Origin: JBCBKZ01 sp039026975
Lineage (GTDB): Bacteria; Bacteroidota; Bacteroidia; J057
Reading direction: 5' to 3'
Length of the DNA stretch: 14,851 nt
Assembly: GCA_039026975.1 (NCBI GenBank)
Contig: JBCCLI010000140.1
Span: forward strand, 1-14,851
Within the stretch, counting starts at the first letter, position 1, and every line of letters begins with the position of its first letter. This document shows positions 1 to 8,451 of this stretch, one piece after another. Below the pieces are notes generated by a model. The model was given only the letters and a program-made list of their open reading frames with translations. It had not been told where the DNA came from and made no database searches. Position numbers and translations under genes: made by a program.

Positions 1-2070
1 AGAGAAGATGAAATTAGAAGAGTCATTCAGATTCTCTCCAGGAGAACTAAAAATAATCCCATTCTCATGGGAGAACCTGGGGTAGGGAAGACCGCCATAG
101 CAGAGGGGCTGGCCCATAGGATCATTCAGGGAGATGTACCTGAGAATCTCAAATCCAAGAACATTTATTCCTTGGACATGGGAGCCTTGATTGCAGGCGC
201 TAAGTTTAGGGGAGAGTTTGAGGAGAGACTGAAGGCGGTAGTGAAAGAGGTGGTGGGTGCAGAAGGGGCTATCATCTTATTCATTGATGAGATACATACC
301 TTGGTAGGAGCAGGAAAAACGGATGGGGCTATGGATGCTGCCAATATTCTTAAGCCGGCATTAGCCAGGGGAGAGTTAAGAGCAGTAGGTGCAACTACCC
401 TGGACGAGTACCAGAAGTATATAGAGAAAGATAAAGCCCTGGAGCGGAGGTTTCAAACCGTTTTAGTGTCAGAGCCTGGGGTGGAGGATACGGTTTCTAT
501 TTTAAGGGGACTGAAAGAACGCTATGAAGTTCACCATGGGGTGAGAATCACAGACGGTGCCATCGTAGCAGCTGCAGAATTATCGGATAGATACATTTCC
601 GATAGGTTTCTGCCGGATAAGGCCATAGACCTGATAGATGAGTCAGCAGCCAAGCTTAGGCTAGAGATGGATTCGCTTCCAGAGGAGTTAGATGAGGTGG
701 AGCGTAAAGTCAAGTATTTGGAGATAGAGCGGGAAGCCCTGAAACGGGAGAAAGATGATACGAAAGTCAAGGAAATAGAAGGGCAATTAGCCAATCTGGA
801 GGAGGATAGAAAGCGACTCCGAGCTCACTGGGAAGCGGAAAAAGGAATTATTGACCAGATTCGTGCGGCCAAAGCCTCTGTTGAGCAATTAAAGGTAGAG
901 GCTGAGGAGGCAGAGCGGAAGGCTGACTTTGGGCGAGTGGCTGAAATCAGATATGGAGAGCTCGTAGCTCAGGAGGAAAGTATGAAGCGCCTTAAAGAAG
1001 AACTGCTGAACTATCAGGTAGACTTAAGAATGATGAAGGAAGAGGTAGAAGCAGAGGATATTGCAGAGATCATCTCTAAGTGGACAGGGATACCAGTTAG
1101 TAAAATGGTAGAGTCTGAGCGGCAGAAACTGCTCAGATTGGAAGAGGAGTTGCATAGGCGAGTGGTAGGGCAGGATGAAGCCATAGTAGCGGTAGCGGAT
1201 GCCATTAGAAGAAGTAGGGCAGGCCTGCAAGACCCTAACAGACCCATAGGTTCTTTTATTTTCATGGGATCTACAGGCGTAGGAAAGACAGAGTTGGCCA
1301 AGGCCCTGGCAGATTTTCTCTTTGATGATGAGAGAAACATTGTGAGAATAGATATGTCTGAGTACCAGGAGAAGCATGCGGTAAGCAGACTGGTAGGAGC
1401 TCCTCCCGGATATATAGGCTATGATGAAGGCGGACAGTTGACAGAAGCAGTGAGGAGAAAGCCCTACTCTGTGGTGCTACTAGATGAAATTGAGAAGGCG
1501 CATCCAGATGTATTCAATATTATGTTGCAGGTGCTGGATGATGGGCGTCTTACAGATAATAAGGGGCGTACGGTAGACTTCAAGAATACCATCATTATCA
1601 TGACCTCTAATATGGGATCACATTACATACAGGAGAAGTTTGAAGAGTTGAATGAGAATAATAAGGATGCCATGATGGTGATTATCAAAGAACAGGTACT
1701 CGATCTGTTAAAGAAGCAAATGAGGCCTGAATTTGTGAACCGTATAGATGAGACCATTGTGTTTGCACCTTTGAGTGAGGAGGATATGCGTAAGATTGTG
1801 AGCGTTCATGCCAGAATTCTTTCCCAAACATTGGCAGAGAGAAATATTCATCTCAGCTTCCAGGAAGAGGCACTGGACTTATTGGCTAGCCTGGGCTACG
1901 ATCCACAGTTTGGGGCCAGGCCCATCAAGCGGATGATGCAGAAGGAAGTGATTAACACCCTTTCTAAAGAAATCCTAGCAGGAAACATTCTGGCAGACAG
2001 TCGTATACAGGTGATTTTACAGAATGGGCAACTGAAATTTGTGAATGAGAAATCGAAAGAAATGAGTTAG
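1..2070 (+). CDS. clpB: ATP-dependent disaggregase ClpB (5' end outside window)
   Basis: Hsp100 AAA+ disaggregase that threads aggregated proteins through a hexameric pore together with DnaK. The reading frame is open from base 1 and starts inside the protein with REDEIRRVIQIL. Residues below count from base 1. The first ATPase domain has Walker A GEPGVGKT (24-31), pore-loop region GAKFRGEFEERL (66-77), Walker B IILFIDE (91-97) and arginine-finger ERRF (148-151). A charged coiled-coil middle domain (about 225-350) follows, and its presence points to ClpB rather than ClpA or ClpX. The second ATPase domain has Walker A GSTGVGKT (423-430), Walker B VVLLDE (491-496) and sensor-2 GARPIKR (638-644). 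In the second Walker A the usual proline (GPTGVGKT) is serine. About 180 N-terminal residues (the Clp N domain) should lie upstream, judging from the usual length near 860-870 residues. The ATG at 67 is internal, not the start. A terminator follows, so transcription probably ends here. Confidence 0.96.
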   Translation, partial: REDEIRRVIQILSRRTKNNPILMGEPGVGKTAIAEGLAHRIIQGDVPENLKSKNIYSLDMGALIAGAKFRGEFEERLKAVVKEVVGAEGAIILFIDEIHTLVGAGKTDGAMDAANILKPALARGELRAVGATTLDEYQKYIEKDKALERRFQTVLVSEPGVEDTVSILRGLKERYEVHHGVRITDGAIVAAAELSDRYISDRFLPDKAIDLIDESAAKLRLEMDSLPEELDEVERKVKYLEIEREALKREKDDTKVKEIEGQLANLEEDRKRLRAHWEAEKGIIDQIRAAKASVEQLKVEAEEAERKADFGRVAEIRYGELVAQEESMKRLKEELLNYQVDLRMMKEEVEAEDIAEIISKWTGIPVSKMVESERQKLLRLEEELHRRVVGQDEAIVAVADAIRRSRAGLQDPNRPIGSFIFMGSTGVGKTELAKALADFLFDDERNIVRIDMSEYQEKHAVSRLVGAPPGYIGYDEGGQLTEAVRRKPYSVVLLDEIEKAHPDVFNIMLQVLDDGRLTDNKGRTVDFKNTIIIMTSNMGSHYIQEKFEELNENNKDAMMVIIKEQVLDLLKKQMRPEFVNRIDETIVFAPLSEEDMRKIVSVHARILSQTLAERNIHLSFQEEALDLLASLGYDPQFGARPIKRMMQKEVINTLSKEILAGNILADSRIQVILQNGQLKFVNEKSKEMS

Positions 2071-2095
2071 TAGTAAGTAGTGTTTGTTTTGATGT

Positions 2096-2132
2096 CGGAG
2101 CGTATCTTCTTTCTGAAGTGCGCTCCGTTTTT
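2096..2132 (+). terminator. Rho-independent terminator of clpB
   Basis: The 7-bp arms CGGAGCG (2096-2102) and CGCTCCG (2121-2127) are perfect inverted repeats. An inner CTTC/GAAG pairing can extend the fold. Five T residues follow at 2128-2132. It lies 26 bases after the clpB stop codon. Confidence 0.85.
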
Positions 2133-2262
2133 GGTTTTAGGATAGAGGGAAATCAATCTTACAGGAAATGATAGAAAAAATTAAAAATTTCTCTGGAAAA
2201 GCGACAACGAATGAGAAAATTATCACGTAATCATTATATAGCTCTCCAAACCATTAACTGTT

Positions 2263-2775
2263 ATGTCTACAAGAACTAGGAATTTCTGGATCCTCACCAC
2301 CTTTGTTGCTCTTGGCTTTGCTGTAAATAACTGGTTTAACTTTCCCACGCAGACCTCTTCTTGTCATCATTCATATTCTTATTCTTTTCAGGATGAGGCC
2401 ATGGAAGACTTAGGATATTCCTCCTTTGAGGATAGCAGGACTCGACATGATAAAACCAGAAGAGCTACCTGCAATCTCCGCTCCACCTGTAATACCAACA
2501 CTAGTTCTCAGGTGCGCAAGCAAGCCTTTCCCATCAATAAATATGAGGTGAAGAAAGACATAGGTAATCCCTTAGTAGATGAAACAGGAGGATATGTACT
2601 GATGAGGGTAAAAGTAAATGAGCAGGGTGAATATGTAGCTCACAAGATCATGGTAGAGGGAAATAAGTTTTTGGCAGATGCATGCGAAAGACATATAGAC
2701 AAGTTAATCTTCACCCCGGCTTACGAAAATGGAAAGCCCGTAGAAAGCTGGGTATCTGTCTCCTTCAATTTCTAG
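2263..2775 (+). CDS. Small membrane-anchored protein with TonB C-terminal domain
   Basis: 170 residues. An N-terminal hydrophobic segment (about 8-24) probably anchors it in the inner membrane. A polar, Ser/His/Cys-containing linker (25-90) follows, and residues about 95-170 match the TonB C-terminal fold: GYVLMRVKVNEQGEY at 110-124, then VEGNKFLADACERHIDKLIF at 131-150, then FTPAYENGKPVESWVSVSFNF. The motif order (strand, G-x-hydrophobic, helix with A-x-x-A, F-x-P-A-x-x-x-G-K-P-V) is that of the short TonB-like proteins common in Bacteroidota. It lacks the long Pro/Lys-rich periplasm-spanning region of classical TonB and has no exbB/exbD neighbours, so it need not power a transporter; a stand-alone envelope role is as likely. 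The ATG at 2263 leaves the anchor intact. The gene converges with the acetyltransferase and ends 35 bases before a strong terminator hairpin. Confidence 0.8.
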   Translation: MSTRTRNFWILTTFVALGFAVNNWFNFPTQTSSCHHSYSYSFQDEAMEDLGYSSFEDSRTRHDKTRRATCNLRSTCNTNTSSQVRKQAFPINKYEVKKDIGNPLVDETGGYVLMRVKVNEQGEYVAHKIMVEGNKFLADACERHIDKLIFTPAYENGKPVESWVSVSFNF

Positions 2776-2810
2776 TAAATACGACAACATATATAAGTGT
2801 TATGACGTCC

Positions 2811-2844
2811 TGAGTCATCCTGTGAAGGATGACTCACTTTTTTT
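2811..2844 (+). terminator. Rho-independent terminator overlapping the 3' end of the opposite gene
   Basis: A perfect 10-bp stem, TGAGTCATCC (2811-2820) with GGATGACTCA (2827-2836), encloses a 6-base loop. C and a run of seven T (2838-2844) follow on the + strand. It ends transcription of the TonB-like gene. The hairpin sits over the stop codon and last codons of the acetyltransferase on the other strand. That strand has no T-run after the hairpin, so it is a one-way terminator by this criterion. Confidence 0.9.
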
Positions 2845-3255
2845 AGGGAGATATTTTTCCATGATCACAAAATGTATCCCCCCTTTTTCAAATCGCTCCT
2901 GGGTTTCTCTGAGGCCAAACCTGAAATAGTAGCTACTTTTTTGTATTCTGGCATTACACCAAATCCGGTCTATCTCCTCTCCCTCTGCTAGCTGTATGAT
3001 ATACCTTAGCAGGGCTGTCCCATAACCCTTACCTTGAAATTCAGGTAGAGTAGCGAACTTCCTAAATTGCATAGACCTTCCCTCCTTAAAGAGAGAAATA
3101 ACGGAGATCAACTGATTCTGAAGAAATAAGGCATAATGCCTTCCCATCTCATCATTTGGTAGCCGAACATACGCTAAGGCTTTATCCGGCCACATAGCCT
3201 CATGACGGATTTGAAGGGTATCCTGATACCCAATTTCTTGGATCTTAATCTCCAT
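2815..3255 (-). CDS. GNAT-family N-acetyltransferase
   Basis: 146 residues, the normal size for a single-domain GNAT acetyltransferase that moves an acetyl group from acetyl-CoA to an amine; the substrate cannot be read from the sequence. The core acetyl-CoA motif is clear: FRKFATLPEFQGKGYGTALL at 64-83, with the pyrophosphate-binding Q-G-K-G-Y-G (74-79). The preceding strand carries ISVISLFKEG (50-59), and the C-terminal strand FEKGGIHFVIMEK (122-134) has the pattern seen in stand-alone Bacteroidota GNATs. The ATG at 3255 starts directly at the first beta strand (MEIKIQEIGYQD), which fits a complete domain. The gene is single and convergent with the TonB-like gene. Its 3' end forms the terminator stem of that gene. 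Confidence 0.88.
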   Translation of the reverse strand: MEIKIQEIGYQDTLQIRHEAMWPDKALAYVRLPNDEMGRHYALFLQNQLISVISLFKEGRSMQFRKFATLPEFQGKGYGTALLRYIIQLAEGEEIDRIWCNARIQKSSYYFRFGLRETQERFEKGGIHFVIMEKYLPKKSESSFTG

Positions 3256-3461
3256 ACATTGATGCTTAGTCAGGGTAACAGTTTACAAGCAAGCCGTCCC
3301 GGGTCAGACCGATTAGTACCCTATTTATGAATTTGAACATTCCCATAGACCTATTCCATTCTGGAAGTATTAAGGAGTACACACTACGCCCGAAGTAGAG
3401 ATTAAAGCATTCTTACTCCTCCATTCTTCAGTGTTAGTTAATCTTTAATCTAAAAAATGCC

Positions 3462-6173
3462 ATGGGAACAACCCTAATGAATATTGGTTCATCAGAAACC
3501 AATGGAACCGTTCTTTCTCCGGATGAAAATGGACAATTATTACTGAATCACCTAACTATTCAGCCCCCTGAAGACCCCGGAAAAACACCCCCCATTCTTT
3601 CATTCTCCAGAAAAAGATCTGTTGAGATTCCATGGGGAGAACTGATAGAGAAGCTGGAGCCGAATGCTATGGGCTCCATAAGTGCCATAAAATCCTACTT
3701 TGAAGATTCCTGGGACTTGGTAGATAGCATTGAAGAATTATTTGTTGGAGAAAGCCTTCTCATAAAAAACTACATCAGCTTTTTATCTGAAAGTACTAAG
3801 GCCTATCTACCTACCTTTGATGGAGAGGATGGGGGGCTCTCATCCGGATTAATCCTGAAACATGGCATCAGTGGAAGATTATACCTAGTCCGGCCACTAT
3901 CTGGTCAAGAGATTACCAAGGCCGACTTTAGCAGTCTGGAAAATTATCAGAAAGTTTGGGAAGAGAAGGTAGAAGGAGTAGAACTGGTTTTTTCAACCAA
4001 AGAGGAGGCAGATGCACGTTATACCTCTTTTGAGGAAATAGACCTCAGGCCTGCCTTTATCATCAGGAAGTACCAGGAGCTGAAAATCCTTAGGGCGATG
4101 GCTAATACCATTCAGACAGAAACCCAGCAAGTGTCCAGGCAGAAGCTCATTAATGAGGTAGGAGCTAATATGAGCCTGGATGAAATTGAGGAAATTATTA
4201 ATAAAGGGCTTAGGCTGGAGATGACGGTTTTTGATATAGATACCCAAATTAAGGCGCTGGCAGCCAGAGCAGCCAATCTTGGGTATCTGCTATACCTGGG
4301 CCCCAATACTGATGACAGGGTGGAAGGGAATCTCTACACTACCCACCGCCGGGTAGTCAAATGGACTACCTCCCACACCCGAAAGGAAACCTACCATAAA
4401 AAAGGCTTTCTGGGAATTAAGGTAAAGAAGACCCGTAAGGTAAGATATAGCAAAGTCCATAGTAAGATAGTTCAGGAATTTAAGCAGGTAGACACGAACA
4501 AGGATCTACTGGGTGAGAGAATTCAATATTTCCTGAATGAAGGGATGGAACCTTATGTATTTGAAAAAACAGGAGAGGGTTTTGTTACGTTGGAGGGTAT
4601 AGGCCTGGGTCAGGTCATGGACCAGTGCGAACTGAGCGAAGGGTTCCGACGTACCTGTGTCATCATGCTACCAGTCTATGAAGATTCTCTAACAGGAGAC
4701 AGGGTGATCACCAAATATTCAGTCTTTCTGCGTCCGCTTAAAGGGATTACCCCTGCCATCATCCCTCAGTTATCCATAGAAGAGTCCCTTACCTATCGTT
4801 CAGCGTGGTGTAAGACCATACTTGGAGAATTGACCAGCAGCATTAACCTGGCACCAGGGGAAGAAAGGACCGTTACGATTAGCAAAGAGTATGAGAGGGA
4901 AACTACTATCAATACTTCTTCCACGTCTGTGTTTGATCTGAGTACCACAGAGTCTCGTGATCTTTCTTCTGAAATGCAGAACCAGACCCGTAGAGATTCT
5001 GAAAGAAATGTAGACCTGAGACTGGAAAGCAAAGTAAAAGGGGGGGGCTTAACCTTTAGTGCGGAAGCCTCTGCCAGTGCTGGCGTGAATACCTCTCTCA
5101 AGCAAATGAGTGAATCTATCAGTAAGACAGCTCAAAAAGCGGCCAGTTCTCTCAGCAAGCAGCAGAGAGAAGAAATCTCTACCTCCTCCAGCTCGAGAAC
5201 CAAAATCACCAACCGGAATCAGTCATCGGCAGTCCTGAAAAACATCAATCAGGGAAGAACCTTAAACATGTTATTCTACCGTCTCTATAATCAATACAGA
5301 GGCGGACTCTTTCTGGAGAATCTACAGTTTAATGTAGTCAGCAGCATAGAGGTCATTGCGGGAAGTGGAGTACATGAATCCCATACATACAGCTTGAAAG
5401 AATGTAGGGAAATGCTGGAAGAATTTTCTCTTGATAAGCTTCCTTTCCCATTTAAGGAAGATAAGGGGGCTCTTCTCAACGGAATAGCAGAAAGCATAGG
5501 TAAACTTCTCACGGAAGAGTATGGCATTGAAGAAAGAAAAAAGAAAGGTTCCTTGAAGCCCAACAAATCAGTTAAGCTGCTTAAGATGGCCTCAGAGAGT
5601 AATTTCCGTAACCTTCAAAATCCGGTAGAGGCGCTGTGCGATAGACTGGAAACGGCTGAACTTAGCCAGGATGAACCTATGGTCCCCCAGGATCTGATGG
5701 TCCTTTCCAAAGGACTGTATATGGATACGGTGGTAGGTGCCCTGGCTAGTACAGAGCCTTACTCAGAAAGAATGCGCGAACAGGAAATCAGGCTACGTTC
5801 TGCAGAAGTAGCCTTAAAAGAAGCAGAAGCTTACTACCAGCGGTCAAGAGCGCTTTACCTTCATGGAGGAGAAAATGGTCATGATGATAAAGGGAAAATC
5901 CTGGGCCAGAATAAAATTATAGCCATTATGCCGGAAAGAGACGGGAGAAGTATGCAGATTAATCTCGCCCATCCTTTGATGACCCCTGCGAGCAAATGGA
6001 CACTCGTGATCAACGGAAAATCAGTCAGGGAGATAAAGAATGAAGAACTAAGCAAGGATAGAATGACCCTCGTATTGACATGGACCAGACCACAGCCCTG
6101 GGTTGCCCAGTGGACCAAAAAGGATCAAACTGAATTGTTCCATAGAGAAGCAGACGTATTGATATCCTACTAA
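3462..6173 (+). CDS. Large protein of unknown function, first gene of a two-gene unit
   Basis: 903 residues; I do not recognise the family. No signal peptide, lipobox or convincing membrane segment is visible, so it is probably cytoplasmic or exported by a dedicated route. Visible regions: a mixed alpha/beta N-terminal part (50-290); a strongly basic stretch around 294-341 rich in K, R, H and T; a beta-rich region (370-460); an LAPGEERTVTISKEYERET block (463-481) leading into a long Ser/Thr/Glu-rich, probably helical low-complexity region (480-595) with GGGLTFSAEASASAG at 527-541; an aromatic motif LFYRLYNQYRGGLFLENLQF (604-623) followed by VIAGSGVHES (631-640); a KKK-rich hinge near 692-705; a helix or coiled coil (765-797); and a C-terminal beta-like domain (815-903). 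The ATG at 3462 was taken as start; an in-frame ATG at 3477 is the alternative. The stop is one base before the next ATG, so the two products are probably made together. A large structural or effector-carrier protein is possible but unproven. Confidence 0.85.
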   Translation: MGTTLMNIGSSETNGTVLSPDENGQLLLNHLTIQPPEDPGKTPPILSFSRKRSVEIPWGELIEKLEPNAMGSISAIKSYFEDSWDLVDSIEELFVGESLLIKNYISFLSESTKAYLPTFDGEDGGLSSGLILKHGISGRLYLVRPLSGQEITKADFSSLENYQKVWEEKVEGVELVFSTKEEADARYTSFEEIDLRPAFIIRKYQELKILRAMANTIQTETQQVSRQKLINEVGANMSLDEIEEIINKGLRLEMTVFDIDTQIKALAARAANLGYLLYLGPNTDDRVEGNLYTTHRRVVKWTTSHTRKETYHKKGFLGIKVKKTRKVRYSKVHSKIVQEFKQVDTNKDLLGERIQYFLNEGMEPYVFEKTGEGFVTLEGIGLGQVMDQCELSEGFRRTCVIMLPVYEDSLTGDRVITKYSVFLRPLKGITPAIIPQLSIEESLTYRSAWCKTILGELTSSINLAPGEERTVTISKEYERETTINTSSTSVFDLSTTESRDLSSEMQNQTRRDSERNVDLRLESKVKGGGLTFSAEASASAGVNTSLKQMSESISKTAQKAASSLSKQQREEISTSSSSRTKITNRNQSSAVLKNINQGRTLNMLFYRLYNQYRGGLFLENLQFNVVSSIEVIAGSGVHESHTYSLKECREMLEEFSLDKLPFPFKEDKGALLNGIAESIGKLLTEEYGIEERKKKGSLKPNKSVKLLKMASESNFRNLQNPVEALCDRLETAELSQDEPMVPQDLMVLSKGLYMDTVVGALASTEPYSERMREQEIRLRSAEVALKEAEAYYQRSRALYLHGGENGHDDKGKILGQNKIIAIMPERDGRSMQINLAHPLMTPASKWTLVINGKSVREIKNEELSKDRMTLVLTWTRPQPWVAQWTKKDQTELFHREADVLISY

Positions 6174-6174
6174 G

Positions 6175-8085
6175 ATGGTAAGAGCCACAGCTTATCTGTT
6201 AGTCAGGCTGGGCCCTTCTTTTCCTCACTCCAAACGTAAACAGTCAGTTATGCCGCTTGATGTCGCTAACATTCAAACCAAAATTGTTGCTACAGAGATT
6301 CTGCTGGAGGAACTTCTGGGAGGGCCGCCTCTTAATCAGGAAAGGTTCCAGGGCTTCATGGAACAGTTTCTGGAAGCTATAGATGAGTTGGAAGAGATAC
6401 AGGGGGAAGTCATCAGAGATGTCCAGGCGAATGCTGCCTTTATTGATGGACTTTGGAACCATCTGTTAGATGCTGATCAGCTGGAAAATTTCACAGGTAC
6501 CTTTTATAGAATTTTATACGCCAATGAGATAGATAACATACGCTATAGTCATTTGATAGAAGATCTACTTGAACGCATGAGGATGTTTGATAGATTTAAG
6601 CGGGAGGATAATTTTGGGGAACTGACAGCCCAATATGGCGTAGTTCGTAACCGAATGGAACAATGGCAAGAAAGGGTGAACCTTTTGGAGGAGGATGACC
6701 CTAACCTGGAAATAGAAGAAAGTATTTTGGCGGCTTATATAGAGGAAGAAGGACGGATGAGGAATATGTTTATGCACGATGAATTTGACAACCCCTTCGG
6801 AGAATTAAATCTGAATGGAGTTGATGAAGGAATCCAATTTCTAACAGGCATCATAGAAAATATTTATGCAAGGCCTGCTCCCGGCAGAAATGAAGTAGCT
6901 ACAATTTTTGACTCTCTCACTTGGGTAGTTATTCTCGGTAGAACCCTCTTGCAGAAATTTTCTCCTTTCTGGTTTGAGTCTATCAATAATCCAGCTTTGG
7001 CGGCAGCACTGGATACTGAGGTGAACTGGGCCAGACAAGCATTTGGGATAGGACCTATTGGGAATGCAGAAACAACTGCGGCAGAAGATGCGGATGGATT
7101 ACTTACTGATATGAGAAGGAAAACCAAAGAGCTATATGCGCAGAGGGCCTATAGCCGATTAGCCGCTGGAGCCCTATTCCAACCCCTTCCAGCTGATGGG
7201 CAGCACAATATTATCGAACAAAGATCCAGGGTCAATTTACAAACACTCAATGAGCAAATAGTTGCATTGGGAGGAATAGATGAGATGGACAGGACCTTTT
7301 TAGATTTATTTAGGTTACTTCCTTTTTATGGGAAACATGCTACATCTGAAGGTGGCTGGAATGCCATCGTACATTCAAATACCTTCCTCTCCAAGGTGGG
7401 ATTGTTTGAAAACGTGCCCAATCCCTATATTTCAGCATCAGGTTTTACGACCATGTCTGATGAGCTGGACAAACAGGACATAGATTTCGTCTTCTTCAGA
7501 GTGGAAATAGGGAGTGAGTTAATGGCCAATACCCGATACGGAGAATATCAGTTTGGCTTTCCCCTGGAACAATTTATGGATGTGGGATGGGTAAGCCTAC
7601 ATGATCTGTTAGAGCCTATTACCAGTCTCCACAGGCACAGACAGCTGAGAGATATCTCAGGCCAAAGAATGCTACGTTTTACCCATAATCAGGTGGTTAA
7701 TGGTTCCCCTAATCCTCAAGGTACTGATCCAGCTCCTATAAATATATCCTGGAGGCATATCTTTTTTGATCCGGGTCGCTTAGCTGATGGGCTTCCTTTA
7801 CATAGAACCATTAATATGCTGGATGAGGTGTATTATGGTGAGGACATACTGGAAGGAATGGCCTATTCTGTGTTAAGAGACTTAAAAGATATGCCCTTTA
7901 TGAGGAATCAGGTGTATGAGAGCTTTCATGTAGAGGATACGGAGCCTCCACAAGCATTCATCCAATTAATGAAGAATCTCTTTCCGAAACTCTACAGACC
8001 AGAGATCAAGTACCCTGCTTATTTCCCGGCAGACAGTATGCATACAGAAGGAGCGTATACTGTCTATGTACCTGTTGCTACCTGA
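6175..8085 (+). CDS. Protein of unknown function, second gene of the two-gene unit; possible enzymatic C-terminal domain
   Basis: 636 residues from the ATG at 6175, which follows the previous stop (TAAGATG) by one base. A second in-frame ATG at 6250 would remove 25 residues (a non-conserved looking basic leader) and give MPLDVANIQTK; either start is possible, and neither has a strong ribosome-binding site. Residues 26-330 look mostly helical and acidic. From about 388 the character changes to a compact alpha/beta domain: HATSEGGWNAIVHSN (388-402), ISASGFTTMSDEL (419-431), IDFVFFRVEIG (436-446), NTRYGEYQFGFPLEQF (452-467) and GWVSLHDLLEP (471-481). An early His, a mid-domain FFR strand followed by an R-Y-G turn, and a late G-W-V-S-L-H-D are reminiscent of some ADP-ribosyltransferase-like domains, but I cannot establish that by eye. 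The C-terminal 150 residues carry no motif I know. No terminator is obvious after the stop. Confidence 0.82.
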   Translation: MVRATAYLLVRLGPSFPHSKRKQSVMPLDVANIQTKIVATEILLEELLGGPPLNQERFQGFMEQFLEAIDELEEIQGEVIRDVQANAAFIDGLWNHLLDADQLENFTGTFYRILYANEIDNIRYSHLIEDLLERMRMFDRFKREDNFGELTAQYGVVRNRMEQWQERVNLLEEDDPNLEIEESILAAYIEEEGRMRNMFMHDEFDNPFGELNLNGVDEGIQFLTGIIENIYARPAPGRNEVATIFDSLTWVVILGRTLLQKFSPFWFESINNPALAAALDTEVNWARQAFGIGPIGNAETTAAEDADGLLTDMRRKTKELYAQRAYSRLAAGALFQPLPADGQHNIIEQRSRVNLQTLNEQIVALGGIDEMDRTFLDLFRLLPFYGKHATSEGGWNAIVHSNTFLSKVGLFENVPNPYISASGFTTMSDELDKQDIDFVFFRVEIGSELMANTRYGEYQFGFPLEQFMDVGWVSLHDLLEPITSLHRHRQLRDISGQRMLRFTHNQVVNGSPNPQGTDPAPINISWRHIFFDPGRLADGLPLHRTINMLDEVYYGEDILEGMAYSVLRDLKDMPFMRNQVYESFHVEDTEPPQAFIQLMKNLFPKLYRPEIKYPAYFPADSMHTEGAYTVYVPVAT

Positions 8086-8137
8086 TAAACAAATCCAGAT
8101 GAACGGATAGTCGGGTCAGAGGGGGGAGATACGGTAC

Positions 8138-8430
8138 CTAAGGCTCTGAGACAGGTCCAATGAACTTAAAGGCCAAGGCACAATCATATTTTATACTGTA
8201 TTCATAGAATCCTCCCACAAAGCCTTTTCAAAAGAGGAATTTCTCAAGAGTATTCTAGTCTTCTGACCTAAAGGGAGTCCTATTAAAGAGAGACCCATAG
8301 AAACTTCTCGATGAAATTCATTAACAGGAGAAAAATCAGACCATAGATGTTGATTTATCAACTTATCCCAAAGGAGCCTATCTCCTAAAAATCTCATTCA
8401 ATGGGCATAATTTGACCAAGAAACTAGTAT
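8138..8430 (-). pseudogene. Decayed second copy of the 223-codon lipoprotein gene
   Basis: This stretch is a shrunken, broken paralogue of the gene at 8542-9213. On the - strand it reads GFYEYSIKYDC near its 3' end, against GFYQYSMRYDC at the end of the intact gene. At DNA level the segment starting at 8179 matches the one starting at 8571 at 27 of 31 positions by my hand alignment. The frame that gives this match has a TGA just upstream and the region is only about 270 bp against 672 bp, so it carries deletions and frame changes. An ACTAGT at 8423-8428 sits about 24 bases after the preceding propeller-gene stop, as the corresponding ACTAGT (9205-9210) does about 21 bases after the intact one. 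The start codon is lost. A 68-codon open frame here (8191-8397) is in another frame and is not considered a gene. Confidence 0.7.
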
Positions 8431-8451
8431 TAGAATAGTTCCCTGGAGCGG

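Noticed and set aside
531..1377. Several long open frames antisense to clpB
   Set aside because: They are complementary-strand shadows of a strongly conserved gene with no known domain of their own.
3373..3420. AGGAGTA/TACTCCT inverted pair upstream of the 903-codon gene
   Set aside because: The arms are short and 34 bases apart, so it is likely chance; no operator or riboswitch can be claimed.
8116..8149. Inverted TCAGAG/CTCTGA after the 636-codon gene
   Set aside because: The loop is about 22 bases and no T-run follows, so it is not supported as a terminator.
8191..8397. A 68-codon open frame on the - strand
   Set aside because: It lies in a different frame from the segment that matches the 223-codon gene, resembles nothing known to me, and is best explained as chance openness in the decayed copy.
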